Assembly (NCBI GenBank): GCA_021464415.1
Contig: CM038470.1
Span: 27,987,601 to 28,051,600, forward strand
DNA: 64,000 nucleotides
Source: Lonicera japonica
Lineage: Eukaryota > Streptophyta > Magnoliopsida > Dipsacales > Caprifoliaceae
Direction: 5' to 3'
The notes under the pieces were generated by a model, which saw only the letters and a program-made list of their open reading frames with translations, ran no database searches and was not told the origin of the DNA. The position numbers and the translations under genes are program-made. This document shows, one piece after another, positions 10,849 through 22,099 of the stretch; position 1 is the stretch's first letter; each line of letters begins with the position of its first letter.

Positions 10849-12712
10849 AATGTATTGGCGGTGGCACATAGGTCAATTTTATACCAGCTTTGGATTATGT
10901 AACAGAATATGTACTACTTTTTTTAACCTATATACAATATTATGTACTCCCTTTCCACAAATTAACAGCCAATAATATTCTCCTTCTCTGGGTTAAGAGT
11001 TCTCTTCCTTTTCAAACATAAGCAACATACCAAAACTCACAATTCGAAGCCAGTTTTTGTCTAAACCATCTATTGTAATGACATTAGGCATTCTTAAATA
11101 ATGTGAAAGTCACAAACATGGATTCTTAATTCGAGATGGAATGAATTATATTTCTTTTGGCATATTTTGGATTCAGAGAGAACTGGTCACTTAAATCAAG
11201 TATTGTTAAAGTAACTTAATGACAAGATATTAGTAGTCTAGGAGTATCACATGGCACTATATTGCCTCTAAGTTTTCAATATGAAGGTCTCACATGTTTC
11301 CCATTATAGCGGCAAAACACACTTGTGGAACCGATTTACCCTAATTGGAGGCAATGAATGAATTAGGTGTAGTCATGTGATGAGATAGTGTGCGCATGGC
11401 ACAGGTCGGGTGGTTTGCAATGCGAAAACAGAACCAAATCGAAGCGGTTTGGTTCTTTGTTTGTTAGAACTAGAACCAACCTGAACAAGAAGCAGAACCA
11501 ACCCAACCTATCGGTTCTCGGTTCATGGTTGATTCAGGGTCATTTCCTGCTTTGTTTTCCCTTTAAAAAAAAATAAGAATAGTTGATAAATGCTTTATTA
11601 ACGCATCACTAAAAAGAAAATGGACGTTTCTCCTTAAATGGGTGCGTTATTTATGGTTAATATTAAACACATCCAAAACGTTTAAGATGTATACAGAATT
11701 ACTTACCCTATTTACTTCACATTTTACAAAAATAAAGTAAAAGTATCACACTAGAAACATGATTCAAACCTAAGGCTTACCATTGTAATACATATCCTAA
11801 CCGTTAAAGATTATCAAATTACATGGTGTTAAATTGAATGTTTTAATAATCAACATAATGTCATCGAATTTTACACGCATCGCGTATGCTTCAGAGTTTA
11901 TTTTGTATTATATATTTATTTGAGCATCTTTCGAATCCAATTTGGGATCTTCTCATCCAAATTACATAAAATCCTTCAATCAACTATTAGATTGATTTGA
12001 TCAAAATAATGCTTATCATCAGAAAAACATTAGTCCAACTTTTACGCTAAGAGAGGTAAGGACCTCATATTAATGATGAGGGTGGATTTTGAAATTGATC
12101 ACCCATCCTGAATGATTTGCTCAAATTGTGTGAATATGGGTCAAGATTAGATTTTCATCAAATCATGTTTGATATTAGTGCCAAAAACCCTAATTTTGTC
12201 TTTTATTTGTATAATCATCAACTGGATTTTGATGATTTCTCTAGCATGTAAATGTCCTTTTCTCTTGTTATAAAGGGATTAAGCTAAAACACACGCCTAT
12301 ACTTTCGTTTTTTAGGAGGAACTTTTTTTTAAGGGATTATATAGTAATACTAGAAACACAAAAATTACATATTAAATTAATACGTAAATGATATATTAAT
12401 ATGAGTCATAATTGATTATAGACGGATAAGATTGTGATCTAGTCAATCCACTTGTAAGTTACTTTGTAGCGTTTTGTTTATCCGAATTTCAGAATTTGTA
12501 GTACATTTTTTTTTCTTTTTTTTGTTCAAATTATTATTTAAATAAAAATCCAAGTATTTTTTGTATGAAAATAGATAACAAGATGCCATAGCATATAGAT
12601 CACTTGAAAAAATAAATCTATCAATGGATAGGATCCTTGTCCATTCTGTCTTCTCTCTATTTTTTTTAAAAATAATACTAGTCCATTCCTTGATCCATAT
12701 TTTTTTTATTCA

Positions 12713-12747
<35 letters not shown>

Positions 12748-13444
12748 TAAGGTGTTAACATGGTGGATATTGGATGGGGAAGCTTCACTCCACCCGCAAC
12801 CCAAGTTTGAACCACATAAACTCTGTTTTATTTTCTCAACTTTCGTGATTGATCAATAGGAGTATATCTGTGTATTGCTTGTATTAATTTTTTCTTTTTT
12901 ATTATGAATAAAAAAGGAAAAAAAAAAAAAGGATTGAGTTGTCTAGAGGAAAAATATTTTGAAGTCCTTAGTAAAACATTATTGGGAGCAGTTTAAAAGT
13001 AATATGATGGGTCCCTTTAATTTAATTTAATTAATTTTATTTTATTTTTATCTTTTAAAAGTACTTCCAGGTTGTCCTCATTGAAGGAGTTAAAAGGGAA
13101 ATGAGTGGCTCTACTTTGGACAGCAAAGTGCCAATACATAGAAAGGCCTAAAAGAGAAAAAGTGGAACTAAAAATGACAAGTGTGATTTATTATCAATTT
13201 CATCCTATTTACTTTGTACTTCTAAGTTTGTTAGGTAAAAAGGAAAATGGTGAAAAAATAATTTATATGATTCTATTTTTATGAAAGGTATAAGAGAAAA
13301 TATATTATTATATTATAAGAAGGACTATATTGTATTACTTTAAATTATTATAAGTTTAAAAATTAGAATTAATGGCATGAGATTTGACAATACATTCATA
13401 TCAAGGTATAATTTTGTATACTTGCACCTTTAATTTACTAATTA
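10849..13444. other. EYA 3' flank, gene-free
   Basis: AT-rich flank with an ATA/TAA microsatellite (about 12715-12746) and poly-T runs. A tRNA-like B box (AGGTTTGAATCA, minus strand, near 11770) and another AAGTTTGAACC at 12806 hint at old SINEs. No gene was recognised. Confidence 0.6.
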
Positions 13445-13544
13445 NNNNNNNNNNNNNNNNNNNNNNNNNNNNNNNNNNNNNNNNNNNNNNNNNNNNNNNN
13501 NNNNNNNNNNNNNNNNNNNNNNNNNNNNNNNNNNNNNNNNNNNN
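13445..13544. other. Assembly gap (100 N)
   Basis: Exactly 100 consecutive N, the usual placeholder for a scaffold join of unknown length. It falls where the copy 1 to copy 3 alignment stops. Confidence 0.99.
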
Positions 13545-13589
13545 ATTCTAGCCAACCCAAAGTTCTATTTATCCAACAATGTAGCTACT

Positions 13590-14337
13590 AAGGTAGCGTT
13601 TAGTAAAAAATAATTGAAAAATTAAATCTGAAAAAACTAAAAAAAGCTGTTTGTTTAGTTCTGAAAATTTTATCTGAAAAAATGTTGTTTGTTTGAATTT
13701 AACACATCTGAAAACTGAAAAAAAAAATTATTATGACAATTTTACCTATTATTTTATTTTGATCACTTGATTCTAATGACCCATCTATAACAAACACTAT
13801 CCATCCATCAATTATATATAAAGCACATAAGGGCCCAAATTAGCTTTTAGAGACTTTACGCACGACAAGAATCAGAAACAACTACACAGTAGATATGGAA
13901 GTTTAAAAAAATAAACCCAAAAACATATGAAATAATTGTAGCTATCCACGTTAACAATTTAAATAATAAACTAAAATTTAATAAAAGAATAAACAACATA
14001 ATTGAAAGAAGGCATGAAAAATAAAATTAAGAGAGGGAATACAAACCGAATAACAATAGTTTTGCTAATTGGCGCATAAAGAAGGGAAGAAAAGAAGGGT
14101 TTTGATAAAAGAAATGGGGCAAAATGGACCTTTTACACCTTTTAAAATTAAGCTTAAGATTTAAGTGACAACTTTGCCACTTAAAATTTTGGATGAAAAT
14201 TTTAAGTTTTAAGTGATAAAAATTAAGTGACCGCTTAATTTTTTTAGTTAGTGAACAACTTTGTCAACCACTTAAATCTGAAAATTTTAAGTTTTCAGAT
14301 TTAAGTGGCAAATTAAGTGGCAAGTGAACAACACCTA
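13590..14337. repeat. Possible degenerate TIR element
   Basis: The outer parts are loosely inverted (AGGTAGCGTTTAGTAAA and reverse-complement AGGTGTTGTTCACTTG). Many internal repeats of AAATCTGAAAA and its complement occur near each end. This is a subterminal repeat style seen in hAT-type MITEs. No TSD was found. The stretch is otherwise non-coding. Confidence 0.35.
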
Positions 14338-14339
14338 AT

Positions 14340-15290
14340 TCTTTACCATCCACTTCCTTAAATCTATAATCTTTTTTTATTTGCATACTACTTCCACCAT
14401 TTATGTGTATTGCTTCCTCAATCCATTGTCAATTGTTGTAAGAGACTTGAACTTGAAACATAAATTTTGGTTCCCCATTTTCAATTTCTCAATTTTGTTG
14501 TGGTGCTATTAAATTTTCTTTTTGTTTTGAAAAAAATAAATTATTTTTGTAGGGTTATTATCACCCCCTTTGCTTGATATTTATAATAATACTACGGGTT
14601 ATACATGCTTTATAGAAACTGATTACTACTAGGAAGCTTCATTATCGGCCCATGTATCTTGCGCCAAATGTTTTGCAAAAAGATCTCCTTTGATGAGATT
14701 AGGACATATTTTTATTTTATTTTGGTCTATAGATTAGGACATATTCAATATATCTAATTTTACGATAGTAAATAAATTGTTTTCTAATAAAGAAACAATC
14801 TCTAATTTCAAACTTTTTTTCGTTTGTGGCTCGTTTTTCCCTATCTTGGTGCACTCTATGTTTCATTCACATAGCTTTAGATGTTGGCATAGTAATTTGT
14901 GACTTCGATCAATATATTAGGATAATATGATTAATCTTTATTTAGGTGAAAAGTTATGTATTTGGTGAATTATGTCATTATTTTTGTTTTTATTATTATT
15001 ATTTTTGTTATGTAAGCCTTATATTCATAACTTTTATGTAGTTGAGGATAAATGTTTGTCGAAGCATTTATCATTTTTTTGTTTTCTAATAAAGAGAAAC
15101 TACTTTCATTACACTTTGTTGATAATTTATTTGTTTAAAAAAATTGACTGAAAATAGAGCAAGTCTACCATTAGTATTTAATTTATTTATTTTTATAATT
15201 CTTGGTCGTAATTCACACACCCCATGTAAAAATCCAAGGTCCGGTCTTGCATGGTATAGACACCACAATTTTTTACTCCTTTAAAAACCC
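14340..15290. other. AT-rich intergenic, nothing recognised
   Basis: No convincing reading frame, repeat or RNA gene was seen on either strand. Confidence 0.6.
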
Positions 15291-15293
15291 TAA

Positions 15294-15651
15294 CCCTATG
15301 TTTGGATGGAGTAATTTTAATTTTCGTAGAAATTATAAATGATAGAATTTAAAATTACATCATTTAAAATATCTTCAATTGTAATTTCTCATGTTTGGAT
15401 ATCTTGTATGTAAAATTTTAAAAATAAAATAAATTACAATATTACTTGTTTTAAGTGGGAATTTGGAGAATGACGTCTCATACCATGGAATTTTAAGTCG
15501 AATTTTTAAAAGGCAGAATATAGCAAATTTACTGCATGTAAAATTTCAAATTCTTTGCTAATTTTACCAAACAATGGACTTTCACTTTTTCGCGTTCCAA
15601 ATCCCGACTTTTGCTTAAATCCCGAGTTTTTTTCTCCATCCAAACACAGGG
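15294..15651. mobile_element. Tourist-like MITE
   Basis: The 18-bp terminal inverted repeats CCCTATGTTTGGATGGAG and CTCCATCCAAACACAGGG have one mismatch. They are flanked by TAA on both sides (15291-15293 and 15652-15654). 358 bp, non-coding. The 3-bp TAA duplication points to PIF/Harbinger. Confidence 0.8.
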
Positions 15652-15709
15652 TAAAAGTTCTTGGAAAGTACACTTTGACTCCAAAACTCATACAAGTGCT
15701 AGAAATTGT

Positions 15710-17090
15710 TTTAAAGTTCTATTGCATGACAAACAGGCCTACTGGATGAATTTGTCGCACGACAAACCTAGCTTGTCGCATGACAAATCCATTAAACACA
15801 AACCAACCACTTTCTGACACATTAGCCTGTTAGAACTATTATTTCAACAATTTTTCGCACGATATATGGTCATTTGTCGCACGAAAAACGGCATTTTGTG
15901 CGCAATAAAACCTTTCCAGTACTATAAATAAACACGTACCCCCATGGGTTTAAGGACAAAGTTTGGACCCTGAAAATTATATTATTACTAAGTTTCTAAC
16001 TTTCAAAGTGACTTCAAGGTCGCTCTATATTCGTCTGATTTTTAAAGAATTCCTGAGTCTACTCTCAACACTCGAAGTGCTATATTCTGGAATCGAATTT
16101 TCGGAAATATCTGAAGAATGAAAGTTAGTATCCGCCGAAAGTTTTTTCTGCCGTATTATATCTTCTCTCTTTCATTCTTATATATATCGTCATGAACGTA
16201 ATTAAAGTCTCTTCTAGTAATTAAATTACATATATGCGTACCTGTTTTATCTTAATTGCTTGACTTAATTATTCATAAATGTAGACTTTTTATATTTATT
16301 ACTCTAGCCACTTTCTAGTTAGATAAATTTATTGTCAAGTTACTGATAGTTTATCATTTTCAAAAATACTTGTCAAAACCCTGATAAAAATCATTTGTAA
16401 AATCAGAAGAAGTAAGGCTATTATCATTCGGATAAAACTAAGTTTTTAAAATCCAAACTGATAAAGCTTACTTAGAAATTAAACGTAAATATATTATATC
16501 TTTCATAAATATTGTGATGTATCTGAGGCACTCTCCTCAAAAGATCAAATTACATATCAAATCAATCCTGATAAAATTCGATCTTTTCTAAATTAACCCA
16601 ACAAAATAATTGATATTGTTATCTGAGAAAACAATACCAAATCAATCTCATGATTTTAAAACAAATAAGATAAACTTTTATCACTAGCAATCAAACTTTG
16701 ACAAAATCAAACATCAAATCATGGAATACAAGGTTTTTATTCTTTTCCCTCGTTTTTCCCAAAATCAAGTTTTCTTGAGATATTTCTAAAAAGTGTCAAT
16801 AAAAACATCCAAGTTTTTAAATATAGAATAAATATATAAAACCACTATAGACTGAAAGAGCGAAATGGGTGTTTAACACTTTCTCAATCCGTAATATAGT
16901 TCCTGAACCCTATATAATCTTGGTTTTGTAAACAAATGTGCAGCGAAAAGGCTTATTTTTAGCATTTTCCCTTGCACACACATCTTTTGTTCATTTTATC
17001 GTAAAACGTACTGGCAACTTTGAAAAGAATCCTCCTACATCTAGAATATGATAGAATGACACATGATTTGAATTATCATTAATATAAAAG
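15710..17090 (+). mobile_element. Old Tat-like LTR remnant plus start of internal region
   Basis: This plus-strand stretch is a diverged relative of the minus-strand LTR at 30531-31933. They share, in order, the palindrome cluster, a CCAACCACTTTCTGACACAT block, a TATA box, GGAATCGAATT with TCGGAAATATCTGAAGAA, GTTTAACACTTTCTC and GTAAAACGTACTGGCAACT. TGGCAACTTTG near 17010 is the decayed counterpart of a TGGCGACTC primer-binding site, and the match continues about 80 bp into the internal region. The 5' end of the LTR is missing, and no coding region follows. Confidence 0.75.
15753..15930 (+). promoter_or_regulatory. Decayed palindrome cluster and TATA box of the old LTR
   Basis: TGTCGCACGACA (15753-15764), TGTCGCATGACA (15774-15785) and TGTCGCACGAAA (15875-15886) are one- to two-base variants of TGTCGCGCGACA. 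A weaker TTCGCACGATA copy is near 15854. CTATAAATA at about 15922-15930 is a good TATA box. Most changes are CG to CA or TG, as expected from decay of methylated cytosine. Confidence 0.6.
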
Positions 17091-17099
17091 TAAATGGAA

Positions 17100-17740
17100 C
17101 AATGGAATCATTTCCGATGTTTTAAGCCCATAATTAAAAGTTGAGACCCGATGAACGTATTTGTGGATTCTCAAACATGGATACAAAACTACCTAACACA
17201 AAATTGTGATAATAAAGGCAAGCCTCATTTACTCCATACTAACTTGTTACCCGTGCATGTTGTATAAATTATATATCTTTTGCATAGCATATATATTGAG
17301 TTTGCTTTTGTATATACATTTATGTACATATATAATCATAGTCAAGTTTTTAAAAAAAATAATAATTTAACAAAGTAAATAGGACACAAAATTTTACATA
17401 ATTAACAGATAATAACATATGTGTATGCCAAAAAATTTGGGTCTTATTATAAGAAAAGTTCAGAGCAATAATTAGTTGAACAAGTAATGGAAAGTACAAA
17501 GAAAGCAAGGATTTTTTTGTATAAGGTAGGTTCCCCTGGTAGTGTTGATGTTATTCTGGCAGTACGTCTCTTAATTTTGTGTATATGTTTGTATTAGGTT
17601 AAAAGTAAAAAACTTAGTAGATAATAATACAAGTAAGCTATCAGCTTTCTCTCTCTATAGTTAATTACCTAAAATTCTGGATTGTTGTAATGAGCTTTCT
17701 TTCTTCTATTTATAAGTATTTAATTAGGGTTACAATGCGC
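17100..17740. other. AT-rich intergenic, nothing recognised
   Basis: No gene was seen. ACTTGTTACCCGTGCATG near 17243 weakly resembles the hairpin end of a Helitron but is not convincing. Confidence 0.5.
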
Positions 17741-17745
17741 TATTA

Positions 17746-18214
17746 GATCTCGTTTAGTTCACGGAAAAAAAATCAATTCCCTTATCTTTTACGGGGTTGG
17801 AAACTAAAATTCTTGCCATCTTTCCTTTCATAGGTTTAGTAAAGCATGGAAAGTATTCAGAAAATATCATTTGATTTTTCTTTCGGTATTTGGTTGGTAC
17901 AGGAAAGGAAAGTAAAAATATATTAATATTTCAATAACACCCTTATATTTTAAAATAAAACCAACATCATAAAAATTCAAAAGTACACCAATTTGGTAAT
18001 AACATATTTAGGTAGGAGTATTGTTATCCAAATTTTTTGTAATAAATGCTGAAAAATCAGAAGGAAAAGTCAATCCCATAAGGTTTGAGTGGAATGATTT
18101 TCCCCCTATTTTCTCCTCTGTCAGAAAAGTATTTCCGGAGCTTGTACTTACCAAACAAAGAAAACTAATGACTTTCCTTTCCTAAGTCCATAAATTCACG
18201 AACCAAATGAGGCT
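17746..18214. mobile_element. Diverged Tourist-like MITE (GGTCTCGTTTAGTTC family)
   Basis: The left end GATCTCGTTTAGTTCACGG and the right end (reverse complement AGCCTCATTTGGTTCGTGAA) are imperfect inverted repeats next to TTA on both sides. Internal TTCCGGAGCTTGTACTTACC matches, inverted, a segment of the younger MITE at 22945-23266. Non-coding. Confidence 0.6.
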
Positions 18215-18219
18215 TTAAA

Positions 18220-18960
18220 GTAAAAATTAAAAAGACTAAAAAAGGCAAAACTTGGTCACTACTCCAACACTTTACATGTGTCCCATTATTATTCACAGCA
18301 CACGTGGAGATTACCATCTTAGCTACAGCACGACCATCTCGGAGTAAATTCGGCTACTTCGACAGGGGAATAATCATCTTGCCATTTTGCCCAAGGTAGG
18401 TTCTGCATTTGGGCCCCCCTAACAATCTATAGTGCTTGGCCTATCTTTATAGTGGGCTAGATAATTAGCTTGGCTCATTTCAAACTTATAATTTTAGTCT
18501 CTCTCAATTGCCCTCCAAGCATGTAAACATTTATCTTCTATAAGAAGCTTGGATTCTTGTGGCCGAAATCAAGACATATATCAGACTGTGATTGGTCGGC
18601 GTGAGAACTTTGAACCAGGCTGGAAAATGGTTGTCTTATCACATTAAATGTTTCCCATCATACGTCAATAGATGGTTCCCAAGAAAGAACCATCGTTTCC
18701 CTCTAAAGATCTCTTCTTTCTAAGTCTTGTAACAAATAAAAAAACCCAAATTTATGTCTTCTCGTTCATTGATCATCAATCTTATGTCTATTTCTTCATT
18801 TCTGGAATATATTTTTTCTTTGTAAGTTCTTCTTTACTGGGTTCTCCCTAATTGGTGTCCATATTGTTCATATAGTTCTTCATATTTCCTTAAAGTGTTT
18901 TTCATTCTTTCCTCAATTTTCCTTATTTGATTCAAAATAGTATAAACCCTAACCCTAATA
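18220..18960. other. Intergenic, possible promoter or 5' leader of the adjacent decayed gene
   Basis: No coding or repeat identity was established. AAACCCTAACCCTAATA near 18943 holds only two telomere-like units and is not a telomere. Confidence 0.4.
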
Positions 18961-18966
18961 TTAGTA

Positions 18967-19497
18967 ATGGAAAATTTTGCACCAAAAGTAGACGTTATGG
19001 GACAAGTATTTACTTATAAATACCTCCCTAAAGGGTTGCCTTGGAGTGAATGAGAAAAGGGCACCAGCCCTTATGAAGATGATGTTCTTGTACCTACAAG
19101 AACCTATCCTATTTTTATATTTTCTTCATGCAAGCTAGCTTGAAGGTTTCTTTTAATCCTTTGTTGGTGGATTTCTTGAGGAAAACCAGGCGTTATCTCG
19201 GCCAAATAACCCCAAATACCCCTGTAATAGTCCTAGGCATAACCGAATTGAACAAACGTTACCACCTTAGCCTAAACTTTGATAACATTAGGTATTGCTA
19301 TAGTCTAGGACGGAATAAAGGTTAGTAGGAGGTGGAATTTGAAGGCTAAGGTTAATTCTCCCTCCTTGGTTGAAGCCCTACCCGATTCCCACAAATATAT
19401 ATATAATGACATTGTTATCATCAAAGGCAATGCGGAGCCTGACCTAATCAATAACCCAATGCCCAAGCAGTTCGGCGCTCCTGCTCTGTTGCTATAA
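18967..19497 (+). pseudogene. Decayed transposon-type protein fragment, family not firmly identified
   Basis: Three open pieces in changing frames read like one former protein. The first starts at the ATG at 18967 and reaches a stop after 28 codons. The second is at 19128-19325 with FNPLLVDFLRKTRRYLGQIT and LNKRYHLSL. The third, from about 19329 to a TAA near 19497, contains NSPSLVEALPDSHKYIYND and GNAEPDLINN. I recall similar text in proteins labelled as putative plant transposon or gag-like proteins, but I cannot name the family with certainty. At least one stop and two frameshifts break it. It ends some 10 bp before block copy 2 begins at 19508. Confidence 0.45.
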
Positions 19498-19637
19498 CAA
19501 CTTGTAAAAAATAAAAGATAAAAGATTTATTAATACATTATTATTAAGTTATAAATATGCTATTTATAACTACTATACTCTACAATGGAAAATTTCTTGT
19601 ACATATCAAATATACATATTATATACATGGATTAAAG

Positions 19638-19905
19638 TTTTTGAGGGGTTAAGTAAATGAATTTTTTGATGAAATTTTGTGGAGATGATTTCCATGATTA
19701 GTATAGATTATCTTAACCAAATTTCATCAAAACATTCAACCATGAAGCGGTTTAACTAACCATTTAAAATTTCAATGGTCAAAATGCGTATATATCAATG
19801 TTTTACTTAACCCATTTTCTGGTTGAATTTTTTTTTGACTAATCATAAAGATCATCTTCAGAAAGTTTCGTAAAAAAATTCATTCGTTTACTCACTCAAA
19901 AGTCT
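19638..19905. mobile_element. Foldback MITE, member 2
   Basis: The left arm has AAATGAATTTTTTGATGAAA and TGTGGAGATGAT. The right arm is its rough inverse (TCATCTTCAGAAAGTTTCG, ATTCATTCGTTTAC). Copy-3 equivalent about 36020-36292. Confidence 0.6.
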
Positions 19906-19970
19906 CGATCTGTATGTATGTCATTGAAAATTTTATCATACGTACACATTAAACATACATATTGTATATA

Positions 19971-20017
19971 GGAGGAGGAGAAGGAGGAGGAGGAGGAGGA
20001 AGAGGAGGAGGAGGGGG
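19971..20017. repeat. GGA microsatellite
   Basis: A polypurine run of GGAGGA units ends in GGGGGCGCGGGG. Copy 3 has a shorter version at 36361-36402. GGA repeats can form G-quadruplexes and purine triplexes. Confidence 0.8.
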
Positions 20018-20695
20018 CGCGGGGCTAGATAATAGTAATAGTATTATTTTGTTATGTATAATATGTTACATCTAATTGGATTCCTTCGTGTTTTCTCTTA
20101 TAAGTAAAATTTATAACATTTTGGGCTTAAACATATAAATACAAATTCTAACATTAGATACAATGTGATTTACCAATATAAAAGTAAGGATTGGAGAAAA
20201 AAACACACAAGAATTGCAAAACGTCCTCGGTTAGCTTGTTTTTATGTTAATTACTTATATATATATATATATATATATAAATTGTTTATATGCCTTCCAA
20301 ATTTAATATTTCAAACCCACCACTGGTCATAAATATTGTTTTTGGTTCAAAAGCTCATTCCACGGGGTATTCAAGCTAATTTTTGCGTACCTTGATTAAT
20401 TCCTATTCGCTGTTAATACCTGCCGCTAACCATAATAGATTTGTCGTTGCTAGAATTCGACTTCCAGATCTTTCAGTGGAACCCAACAAAAATTGTGAAT
20501 GGACAAATTACCATGTCACTGTTTGTAGTTGTGATAGATCTAGATATTGATGATTAATGTTGTAGCTGAAAATTTTATTTGAGACTCTCTGCATGTGAGG
20601 TTGCACTCATGACAACCATGCCTTTTTTTAGACAAGGTACGTGTAACTCTCACACACAGAAAAACAAGGAAAAAATTAATAGAAGGTTAGGTGTA

Positions 20696-21378
20696 GGGTG
20701 CTAGTAAAAGCACCCTTAATTTATAGTTTTAACACCCATTAACATTTAAATTAATTTTTAATTCTAAAAGTACACCACTAATTTAAGCACTCTAATAAAA
20801 AAAACTAATTTACCTCTTGTTACAAACATGGTATCCAAATACAAACCCAACCTAAAAATTTACTTAAAACCAAAACAGAATCCGTTAGATTTATAATGCA
20901 TTGATTTATCCTCATCATTTACATCCATCTTCTTTTTCAAAATCATGCGAGACATCCAAACAGAACCTTTATACTGAATTAATTAGCACTCCTACACCGC
21001 CATCAACGAACTTGCTGGCAACGAATTAACCGCATAGTAAATTGACTATCTTTGCTGTCATCAGTGATGTTCTCAGCGGCATCATCGTGGCCTCAATTAT
21101 GGGGTTTCTAATTTTTCTTCTTCTTTTCTTGGCAAATTAATGATTTTTTTCTCATTTATCTTATTTTAAAATTTTGAACCAAAGGAATACATTTTTTCAA
21201 TGAACACAAAAAGGAGGAGAAGAAAGCTATGGATTTTTGTCCGGGTTGTTGTAAAGAGATTTTTTTTTTCGTAGGGTGCTCAAATAATTAGGGTGCTTTT
21301 TCAAAATTAAAAATTAAATTAGGGTGCTTAAAAAATGGGTATTAAAACAAGAAATTGAGGGTGCTCTTACTGACACCC
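20696..21378. mobile_element. TIR element present in block copy 2 only
   Basis: The ends GGGTGCTAGTAAAAGCACCC and (reverse complement) GGGTGTCAGTAAGAGCACCC begin inverted repeats of about 45 bp. The left end is itself a small hairpin. Copy 3 lacks all of it: there GGTTAGGTG joins directly to TATTATTGAGG near 37083. No transposase. The exact target duplication is unclear because of a TATA run, possibly TA. Confidence 0.75.
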
Positions 21379-21630
21379 ATATATTATTGAGGCAATTGAA
21401 ATAGCAGGCATTTCCATCCAAAAAAGGAAAAAAGCAGGGATTAATTAATTTTTCTTTTCGTAGAAATATTCTGAAACTCATAAAGTATTTTAACAGTTGT
21501 AATTTAAATGAATTTTGAACTATATATTTGAATTAGAATCTAAAAGAGGTGGTGATAATTGATATTCATTGGTTAAAAGTTATTTTTGATTTTTGATTTA
21601 TTTTTTGGTTAAAATATAATTGCCTTTTCT

Positions 21631-21656
21631 ATTATTATTATTATTATTATTATTAA

Positions 21657-21741
<85 letters not shown>
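21631..21741. repeat. ATT/TTA microsatellite
   Basis: About 110 bp of (ATT)n with two AATATT interruptions. The allele in copy 3 is only about 20 bp (37331-37349). Confidence 0.9.
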
Positions 21742-21779
21742 TGGCTCTAAATTTTAGTAGGACCCTATAGATGCTCTAA

Positions 21780-22090
21780 GGTTTCGTTTGATATTTATAT
21801 GGAAAATAAAAATAAAAATAACTAATTTGGGTGAGAAGATTGAAAATAAGTTGAGGCATATAGTGAGATGTTTTTCATCTTATACTAATTTTTGTGAGTA
21901 TATCTCTTAGATCTTCCTTTAATCTTCAGTGGAAAATCTTTCTCCATCATCACTCAAAGAAAATTTTTTCATAGAAAAAAGAAAAAAGTAAGAGTTAATC
22001 TCATATCATCTCTCAACTTATTTTTTATCTTCTCATCTAAATTAGTTTTTTTTTTTTTCTTTTTTCATATTGCTCTCATCAAACAGAGCC
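21780..22090. mobile_element. Tourist-like MITE
   Basis: The ends GGTTTCGTTTGAT and ATCAAACAGAGCC are inverted, with TAA on both sides (21777-21779 and 22091-22093). 311 bp. Also in copy 3 (37393-37694), so it predates the duplication. Confidence 0.75.
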
Positions 22091-22099
22091 TAAGATATC

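Larger units (their letters stand above)
1..13444. repeat. Large duplicated block, copy 1 (EYA-bearing part)
   Basis: This stretch aligns nearly base for base with 41733-55184 (offset 41732, drifting by a few bases), and its first 2455 bases also align with 26497-28950. It holds an EYA copy and the same set of inserted transposons as copy 3. Position 1 corresponds to a point about 790 bp downstream of the UGT stop codon in the other copies, so the matching UGT would lie just left of the window. The alignment runs up to the assembly gap at 13445. Differences from copy 3 are rare except in a cluster between about 9950 and 11420. Confidence 0.95.

Noticed and set aside
18943..18960. Telomere-like AAACCCTAACCCTAA
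   Set aside because: Only two units; the motif is common in plant leaders and introns.
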